A stretch of DNA of 64,000 nt from Sheuella sp. GTDB lineage: Bacteria > Pseudomonadota > Gammaproteobacteria > Burkholderiales > Burkholderiaceae_B. The stretch spans positions 29,570-93,569 of the forward strand of contig JAUSCY010000072.1 in assembly GCA_030650995.1 (NCBI GenBank), read 5' to 3'. The translations under genes were made by a program, and so were the position numbers. Shown here in pieces: positions 57,438-64,000 of this stretch. A model generated the notes under the pieces. It saw nothing but the letters and a program-made list of their open reading frames with translations. It was not told the DNA's origin and did not search any database. Numbering within the stretch: the first letter of the stretch is position 1; every line of letters starts with the position of its first letter.

Positions 57438-59045
57438 ATGTCAGCTGTGCAGCAAATCGATGCAATCATTGTGGGTGCTGGTTTTTCAGGCATGTACCAA
57501 CTTTTAAGCCTTCGCGACAAGCTCGGACTTTGCGCTAAAGTTCTCGAAGCAGGCGACGGCGTAGGCGGCACGTGGTACTGGAATCGCTATCCGGGAGCCC
57601 GTTGCGACTCCGAAAGTCACTCCTACATGTTTTATTTTTCAAAAGAGCTGGTTCACGAATGGGAATGGTCCGAGCGTTATCCCCAGCAACCAGAGATTTT
57701 GCGCTATCTGAATTATGTTGCAGACAAATTCAAACTACGTCCTGACATCTCGCTGAATACGCGGATGCAGACGGCAAAATACGACGATGCGACCAATCGC
57801 TGGCTCGTGACAACCGATCGGGGTGATCAGTACAGTGCCAAATACCTGATTACCGGCGTAGGCTGCCTGTCCTCGGCCAATCTGCCAAAGATCGAAGGTC
57901 TCAGTGATTTCAAAGGCAAGTGGTATCACACAGGCCAGTGGCCACATGAAGGTGTGGACTTCAAAGGTAAGCGCGTCGCGGTGATCGGCACAGGCTCAAC
58001 GGGTATCCAGGCAATCCCTGTGATTGCCGAGCAAGCCTCACATCTGACGGTATTCCAGCGTACGGCAAACTTCAGTTTGCCCGCGCGCCATCACCCGCTG
58101 TCCGATGAATTCAAACAATACGCAAAAGAACACGCTGAAGACATCTACAAGATCATGACCACAAACACCAATGGTCATCCTTTTGCAATCGTTGACCGTT
58201 CGGCCCTCGAGGTCTCGGATCAGGAACGCGAAGCGATCTTCGAAGAGCAATGGAAAATGGGCGGATTTCAATTCCGCGCAGCATTCAATGACATCCTCAC
58301 TAGCCAGGAAGCTAACGATACAGCGGCTGAGTTCATCCGTAAAAAAATCCGTGAAATCGTGCGCAATCCCAAGACGGCCGAGTTACTCGCTGATATCGAT
58401 CACCCGTTCGCGGCTAAACGTCCGCCAATTGATGCGGACTATTTTGAAACCTATAACCGCGATAACGTCGAGTTGATCAGCATCCGCGAAACACCGATTG
58501 AGCGCATTACCCCTAAAGGTATCAAAACCAGCGATCGCGAATACGAATTTGACATCATTGTGTTCGCAACCGGTTTTGATGCGATGACAGGCTCATTGCT
58601 CAAAATGGATATCACTGGCCGCAACAAGCGTAGCCTCAAAGACTACTGGAACGCTGGCCCACGCACTTATCTGGGATTACAAGTACCGGGCTTCCCGAAC
58701 ATGTTCACCATTACGGGGCCCGGTAGTCCATCGGTACTGTGCAATATGCCGCCCGCAATCGAACAACATGTGAACTGGATCACGGACTGCATCCGTCATA
58801 TGCAGGAAAAGGGTCTGGAACGCGTTGAAACCACCGAGCAAGCCAGTGACTACTGGCAACAGCAGGTCGACGACGCAGCTAATGCCACGCTGTTGCCAAA
58901 GGTCAAACACTCCTGGTATTTAGGCGCTAACGTACCTGGCAAGCCACAGGTGTTCATGCCTTATGCGGGCGGTTTGGCACGCTACCGCGAAATCTGCAAT
59001 GAAATGGTCGCCAAGGACTATCAGGGGTTTGAGTTTTCGCACTAA
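57438..59045 (+). CDS. Flavin-containing Baeyer-Villiger-type monooxygenase
   Basis: IVGAGFSGMYQLLSLRD, GVGGTWYWNRYPGARCDSESHSYMF, FKGKWYHTGQWPHEGVDFKGKRVAVIGTGSTGIQ. Confidence 0.94.
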   Translation: MSAVQQIDAIIVGAGFSGMYQLLSLRDKLGLCAKVLEAGDGVGGTWYWNRYPGARCDSESHSYMFYFSKELVHEWEWSERYPQQPEILRYLNYVADKFKLRPDISLNTRMQTAKYDDATNRWLVTTDRGDQYSAKYLITGVGCLSSANLPKIEGLSDFKGKWYHTGQWPHEGVDFKGKRVAVIGTGSTGIQAIPVIAEQASHLTVFQRTANFSLPARHHPLSDEFKQYAKEHAEDIYKIMTTNTNGHPFAIVDRSALEVSDQEREAIFEEQWKMGGFQFRAAFNDILTSQEANDTAAEFIRKKIREIVRNPKTAELLADIDHPFAAKRPPIDADYFETYNRDNVELISIRETPIERITPKGIKTSDREYEFDIIVFATGFDAMTGSLLKMDITGRNKRSLKDYWNAGPRTYLGLQVPGFPNMFTITGPGSPSVLCNMPPAIEQHVNWITDCIRHMQEKGLERVETTEQASDYWQQQVDDAANATLLPKVKHSWYLGANVPGKPQVFMPYAGGLARYREICNEMVAKDYQGFEFSH

Positions 59046-59083
59046 CTACGTGGTGGCATTTATTTCGGATTTGAATTTTGAAA

Positions 59084-59103
59084 TACTGTATATTTATACA
59101 GTA
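59084..59103. promoter_or_regulatory. LexA/SOS box upstream of umuDC
   Basis: TACTGTATATTTATACAGTA; fits CTG-N10-CAG and differs at one position from the E. coli consensus TACTGTATATATATACAGTA. Confidence 0.92.
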
Positions 59104-59126
59104 TTTCAAAATATTAAAAAGATCCG

Positions 59127-59570
59127 ATGCCTGCTCGCACCACAAATACCCCCCAACCTACCCCACTGCCTGTCCTGAGCTGGCCGGTTGGCGTCATCGA
59201 CGCCAGCGTCAGAGCCGGGTTCCCCTCGCCTGCCGAAGACCATATGGTCAAGCGCATCGACCTGATGGAGCAGCTCATCCAGCACCCGCAGGCCACATTC
59301 CTGCTGCGTATCCGGGGCGAATCCATGCGCGATGCGGGTATTTTTGATGGCGATGTGGTGCTAGTCGATCGGGCGATTACTCCGGGTCACGGCCAGGTTG
59401 TCGTCGCAGTCATTGACGGTGAGTTCGTCTGCAAAACGCTTTATCAGCGTGCCGGTCGTATCAAACTCAAAGCCGCCAACGTCACCTTTGCCGACATCGT
59501 GCCTAAAGAAGGTCAGACACTCGAAATCTGGGGTGTGGTGATCGCGGCAATCAAACAGTTCCGTACCTGA
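59127..59570 (+). CDS. umuD: UmuD-like Pol V autoproteolytic subunit (S24 peptidase)
   Basis: RAGFPSPAEDHMVKRIDLMEQLIQHPQATFLLRIRGESMRDAGIFDGDVVLVD; Ala-Gly cleavage site. Confidence 0.93.
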   Translation: MPARTTNTPQPTPLPVLSWPVGVIDASVRAGFPSPAEDHMVKRIDLMEQLIQHPQATFLLRIRGESMRDAGIFDGDVVLVDRAITPGHGQVVVAVIDGEFVCKTLYQRAGRIKLKAANVTFADIVPKEGQTLEIWGVVIAAIKQFRT

Positions 59571-59594
59571 ACACAGACAAAAGAGAAGCCCGCC

Positions 59595-60926
59595 ATGTTT
59601 GCTCTGGTTGATGGAAATAACTTTTATGTCAGTTGCGAGCGGGTATTTCGTCCCAACCTGCAGCACACCCCTGTAGTCGTGCTGTCCAATAATGATGGCT
59701 GTGCGATTGCACGCAGCAACGAAGCGAAAGCGCTGGATATCAAAATGGGGGCGCCCTGGTTCCAGATTCAGCACCTGTCTGAATCTCACGGACTGGTCGC
59801 TCTTTCAGCCAACTTTGCGCTGTATGGCGATATGAGCGACAGGATGATGTCGATCGCAGCGGGTCTGGGACCCACGCAGGAAATCTACAGCATTGACGAA
59901 TCCTTTATCGGTCTGGATGGCGTGCGCGGCAATCTTGCCAGACGCGCACGCATCATTCGCAGCCGGATTTTGCAATGGACGGGACTACCCTGCGGAATCG
60001 GAATCGGCGCGACCAAAACACTCGCTAAACTCGCCAATTACATCGCAAAAACTGCAGAACGTAAACCTGGCAGCTATCCGCAAGAGTATGCACAGGTCTG
60101 CGACCTCTCCAGCATCAGTCTGGAGGAACGCCAGTACTTACTCGGTTTGACTGAAATCGGTGAGGTATGGGGAGTGGGTCGCCGCTATGCGGCACAACTC
60201 AAAGAATACGGCATGCACACGGCACTCGATCTGTCGCGTATGGATCCAGCCGTTGTACGCAGTCGCTGGTCAGTCGTGCTCGAGCGCACCGTACGGGAAC
60301 TCCAAGGCACTGCATGCATACAGATCGAAGACATCGCACCCGATAAAAAGGAAATCGCCTGTACGCGATCTTTCGGGCATCCCGTCACGCAACGCTCTGA
60401 TCTGCAGGAAGCCATCAGTGAATTCACCAGCCGGGCCTGTGAAAAATTACGCCGACAAAATAGCCACGCCAATCAGGTGCTGTGCTTTATCCGCACCAGC
60501 CCGTTCAGGAAAGAAAAGCAGTACAGCCGCTCGATCTGTATCCGGCTGCCAAGACCATGCGCCGACACGAAGATCATTACTCAATCAGCCATACAAGGGT
60601 TGAATTTAATTTATAAATCCGGATACAAGTATGCAAAAGCAGGGGTCATGCTGATCGATCTGCAACCTGCCGATACCACTCAGCTCAATCTCGATATTGG
60701 CCTGACGGACGATCTCTGCGCAGAGGATCGCACACCGGAATCCCGGGTCGACCAGTCGCGGCTGATGCAGACAATGGATGCTGTCAATCTTCGCTACGGA
60801 AAAAGCACCCTGCTCCTTGCCAGCGCAGGATTAGGGGGCGTTAACCGGAGCTGGTCGATGAAACAGGAAAGACGTACGCCGCAATACACGACGCGCTGGC
60901 AAGACATCCCGATCGCGCGAGCGTAA
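59595..60926 (+). CDS. umuC: UmuC-like Y-family DNA polymerase
   Basis: FALVDGNNFYVSCERVFRPNL, VVLSNNDGCAIARSNEAKALDIKMGAPWFQ, YSIDESFIGLDG. Confidence 0.96.
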   Translation: MFALVDGNNFYVSCERVFRPNLQHTPVVVLSNNDGCAIARSNEAKALDIKMGAPWFQIQHLSESHGLVALSANFALYGDMSDRMMSIAAGLGPTQEIYSIDESFIGLDGVRGNLARRARIIRSRILQWTGLPCGIGIGATKTLAKLANYIAKTAERKPGSYPQEYAQVCDLSSISLEERQYLLGLTEIGEVWGVGRRYAAQLKEYGMHTALDLSRMDPAVVRSRWSVVLERTVRELQGTACIQIEDIAPDKKEIACTRSFGHPVTQRSDLQEAISEFTSRACEKLRRQNSHANQVLCFIRTSPFRKEKQYSRSICIRLPRPCADTKIITQSAIQGLNLIYKSGYKYAKAGVMLIDLQPADTTQLNLDIGLTDDLCAEDRTPESRVDQSRLMQTMDAVNLRYGKSTLLLASAGLGGVNRSWSMKQERRTPQYTTRWQDIPIARA

Positions 60927-60942
60927 TCAGCACAGCACGCAC

Positions 60943-61971
60943 TTAATCTACTTTAATGTTTGCCTGTGCTGCAATTTTTCTGGCCTCGACAATCTCTGCG
61001 CGAATTGCTTGGGGCCAGTCCGACATGGGATTCCAGAAAACATCAAACCCGGTCTGCTGCATTCTTTCCTTTACAGCAGGATCGGCAATCACATCAGACA
61101 AGGCCTTTTGCAATCGCTCTTTCACATCCTTAGGCAAGCCTTTGGGGCCCACAATCGCCTGCCAGGCAACCGCCTCGTAGCCCTTATAGCCTAACTCATC
61201 CATCGTCGGCACATTCGGCAACAAAGCCGAACGCTGCAGCCCCGTGACCGCCAGAGGCCGCACACGTCCGTTACGCGCCTGGGGCGTCGTTGCAAGAATC
61301 GTGTCATAAGCAATCGGGATCTGCCCACCGATCAGGTCATTCATCGCAGGCGCACTGCCTTTGTATGGAATATGCGGGACCTTCAAGCCGGTGAAATGAT
61401 TGAATAGTGCCCCGGCAAAGTTCGAGGTTGTACCATTGCCGTAACTGCCGTAAGAGTATTTATCAGGATTCGCCTTGATCAAGGCGACCAGTTCAGCAAC
61501 GCTCTTGGCTGGTACGTTCGGATTAACAATCAGCGCCAACCCCAGGGTTCCGATTTTGGCAATCGGATCGAAGGCAACAGACGCGTCATAAGGCATTTTT
61601 TCCATCAGTGCCGGATTCAGTACAAAAGTCGAATTCGACCCCAGCAAAATGGTGTAACCATCCGGTTTGGCATTGGCTACATAGGTTGCGCCAATCGTGG
61701 ATCCCGCACCCGACTTGTTTTCCACCACAACACTTTTACCAAGCTTGTCACTCAGCTCCTTGGCTAGCAATCGTGCGATGACATCAGCAGCTCCGCCCGC
61801 AGGAAAAGGGGCGACCAGCGTAATCGTTTGCTCGGGATAGGCGGCCTGAGCACTGAGGGCAGCACAAGAAAGCAGACCCGAGGCAATCAGCTTTGGAAAA
61901 GCCGAACGCAGCAGGCCTTTGAAACGTAAGAGATTCTGACGAACTGAAACCGAACAGTGATTCTGACTCAT
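60943..61971 (-). CDS. Bug/TctC-type substrate-binding protein
   Basis: YPEQTITLVAPFPAGGAADVIARLLAKELSDKLGKSVVVENKSGAGSTIGATYVANAKPDGYTILLG. Confidence 0.95.
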   Translation of the reverse strand: MSQNHCSVSVRQNLLRFKGLLRSAFPKLIASGLLSCAALSAQAAYPEQTITLVAPFPAGGAADVIARLLAKELSDKLGKSVVVENKSGAGSTIGATYVANAKPDGYTILLGSNSTFVLNPALMEKMPYDASVAFDPIAKIGTLGLALIVNPNVPAKSVAELVALIKANPDKYSYGSYGNGTTSNFAGALFNHFTGLKVPHIPYKGSAPAMNDLIGGQIPIAYDTILATTPQARNGRVRPLAVTGLQRSALLPNVPTMDELGYKGYEAVAWQAIVGPKGLPKDVKERLQKALSDVIADPAVKERMQQTGFDVFWNPMSDWPQAIRAEIVEARKIAAQANIKVD

Positions 61972-62071
61972 TGATTTCCCAATGCGAAAATTAGAGATAA
62001 CGCAGTATTACCGGACTGGGATAATTTTCAACCAAGGTAAACCCTTTCTTGCAGTGCAATATATGCAGCAC

Positions 62072-63373
62072 TTAACCACTCATATTGGAATTCACAGCAG
62101 CCTGCCTGCTCCATAAAATATGTCGCCAGCGCACGCCGATGGCAACAGTAAACAACAATCCCAGGATCGAATAAACCGTTGCTGTCACCGAAAAACCAAA
62201 CTGATTAATCAAGGGGCCCGATAACATCAGTCCCATCGGGAGACCCCAGATGGCGAGCATGCGCATACCCATCACACGACCGCGATAAGCGGGGTCCGAG
62301 GCTTTGAGCATGACGCCAGCCAAAGGCACCAGGCACACATTTTGAGCAAAGCCCGCACAAATCAGTAAAACAATTCCAACCGGCATCAGGGTGGTCTGAG
62401 CAAAGGCTAAATCAATTGCAAACCATAGCACCGCGGAGATCAGCATTAACCGGGAGGGTCCCACCGAAAACCGATTCAGGCTCACCACAACAGATCCTAG
62501 CAGCGAGCCGGCTGCGTAGCTTGCGCCCAGCAATCCCAGACCCGCTTGACCAATTTCATAGACGTTTTTTGCGACAAACGGCAGCAAGCCCAGAAACAGA
62601 GGATATGCCAGGATATTGACAAGAAAGGCCAGACAAAAGGCACCGAGCAGCTCGGGCTTGCGCCAGACATAACCAAAGGCCTGCAACAAATCCTGATAAG
62701 GCGTGGAACGTTTGCGAGGTGCGGCTGCCGACAGATCAGTCGGAGTTGGTGAATGGCTCGTGGCAGCGGAGTGATTGCGCCGTGGATCAGGCGCCACACC
62801 GCTTGCGAGTAAACAGCTCACCAGATACAAGCACGTTACAAAAATATATGCAGGTATCAGGCCAAAGAGTGCGAACACCCCTACTCCGGCAAGCGCGCCT
62901 GCAATTCTGGCAGAGTCAGTCGTGACACGCGACAAGCCCAGGGCACCAATCATCTGGTTTGATGGCAAGGTCTGTGCGATCAAGGCAAAGCGCATCATAA
63001 TGTCTGAGGGCTTGATCATGCCAGATACCGCAGCGATGACCAGAACGATTAATGGTGTCAGCAAATTACAAGCGGCCAGGACGACGAGCAATATAGACAG
63101 CAACGCATACAAAAATCGCGTCATCATGAACAGGCGCCGATAACCCATACGGTCACCTGCGACACCGAACAGCGGCGAGATCAATGAACCGGCATACTGC
63201 AGCGCTCCGAAGACAACGAGCAGCAACACCGACTCTGATTCGACCAGTACGTACCAGCCGAGAATCAGTACTTCCATTTCGAATGCCCACGAAGCAAACA
63301 AATCCGCAGGCCACTGAAAACGAAAACTCCGGATACAAAAAGGTGCAAAAAAAGTAGGTCGGACAACAGTCAT
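62072..63373 (-). CDS. MFS transporter (EntS-like exporter family)
   Basis: FRFQWPADLFASWAFEMEVLILGWYVLVESESVLLLVVFGALQYAGSLISPLFGVAGDRMGYRR. Confidence 0.87.
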   Translation of the reverse strand: MTVVRPTFFAPFCIRSFRFQWPADLFASWAFEMEVLILGWYVLVESESVLLLVVFGALQYAGSLISPLFGVAGDRMGYRRLFMMTRFLYALLSILLVVLAACNLLTPLIVLVIAAVSGMIKPSDIMMRFALIAQTLPSNQMIGALGLSRVTTDSARIAGALAGVGVFALFGLIPAYIFVTCLYLVSCLLASGVAPDPRRNHSAATSHSPTPTDLSAAAPRKRSTPYQDLLQAFGYVWRKPELLGAFCLAFLVNILAYPLFLGLLPFVAKNVYEIGQAGLGLLGASYAAGSLLGSVVVSLNRFSVGPSRLMLISAVLWFAIDLAFAQTTLMPVGIVLLICAGFAQNVCLVPLAGVMLKASDPAYRGRVMGMRMLAIWGLPMGLMLSGPLINQFGFSVTATVYSILGLLFTVAIGVRWRHILWSRQAAVNSNMSG

Positions 63374-63417
63374 TAAAGAAACACACTCGAAACGTTGGAA
63401 TTCATATCAGTAAAAAT

Positions 63418-64000
63418 CTACTCAACCTTAGCACCAGAATCTTTGATTGCTTTGGCAAACTTCGCAATTTCAACATTCAGATATTGCGCAAACTGCTCTG
63501 GTGACATGACATTAGAAAAAGCACCCATCTCAGCGAACCTCTCTTTGACATCCGGCAGGACAAGCGCTTTATTCACATCGGCATTGATTTTTTTCACAAT
63601 CGCTGCAGGGGTGCCTGCAGGCGCATACAGACCGAACCAGGATACGGCTTCAAAACCTGGCACACCTGCCTCCGCTACAGTTGGAATATCAGGCAGAATG
63701 GCACTGCGCTGCGCACTGGTAATCGCCAGAACGCGCAACCTGCCACCACTGACATGTTTAAGCGAAGTAGGTATGGGGTCAAACAACATAGGGATCTGGC
63801 CACCGAGCAAATCGGTTAAAGCTGGATTACCCCCCTTGTATGGAATATGAGTCAACTGCACCCCGGTGGCCGTCTTGAACATCTCCCCGGCAAGATGCGC
63901 ACCACCACCTGGTCCACTCGAACCGTAATCCAGACCGCCCGGCTTAGATTTGATATAGGCGATCAGTTCAGACACATTATTAACCGGGACGTCCGCATTC
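63418..64000 (-). CDS. Bug/TctC-type substrate-binding protein, 5' end beyond window
   Basis: NADVPVNNVSELIAYIKSKPGGLDYGSSGPGGGAHLAGEMFKTATGVQLTHIPYKGGNPALTDLLGGQIPMLFD; reading frame open to window edge. Confidence 0.93.
   Translation of the reverse strand, partial: NADVPVNNVSELIAYIKSKPGGLDYGSSGPGGGAHLAGEMFKTATGVQLTHIPYKGGNPALTDLLGGQIPMLFDPIPTSLKHVSGGRLRVLAITSAQRSAILPDIPTVAEAGVPGFEAVSWFGLYAPAGTPAAIVKKINADVNKALVLPDVKERFAEMGAFSNVMSPEQFAQYLNVEIAKFAKAIKDSGAKVE

Noticed and set aside
1-64000. Mobile elements, prophage, tRNA or rRNA genes
   Set aside because: No transposase, integrase or phage-like ORFs, and no recognisable tRNA or rRNA sequence seen; a tRNAscan/Rfam run would be needed to be definitive.

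Overview
This 64 kb window is a gene-dense bacterial chromosome segment. Protein content suggests a betaproteobacterium, probably Burkholderiales/Alcaligenaceae-like: nine orphan Bug/TctC-type periplasmic receptors (one a pseudogene), Liv-type ABC transporters, UmuDC and a cyanophycin synthetase homologue. I see no rRNA or tRNA genes, CRISPR arrays, transposases or phage genes. The main finding is an apparent selenoneine locus at about 34.8-44.7 kb. It has senB (TIGR04348-type glycosyltransferase), egtD, a PhnDCEE-like ABC importer resembling the 'putative selenate' transporter family, selD/senC, senA (EgtB-like) and a fused osmoprotectant-type ABC permease/receptor plus ATPase. All but senB lie in one tightly spaced minus-strand run, consistent with a pathway from selenium uptake through selenophosphate and selenosugar to selenoneine, plus transport. 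Other points of interest: a short cyanophycin synthetase homologue whose Mur-ligase P-loop has lost the catalytic Lys/Thr (GTYGNEI instead of GTNGKTT); an elastin-like VGVAPG-repeat secreted protein; a Cys-rich triple-repeat secreted protein; a MoaD/ThiS-like protein overlapping a xanthine-dehydrogenase-family operon; a near-consensus LexA box upstream of umuDC; a Bug pseudogene with a deletion and a frameshift; and a 20-bp direct repeat upstream of a TauD-family dioxygenase. All calls come from reading the sequence and supplied translations; no database search was run.
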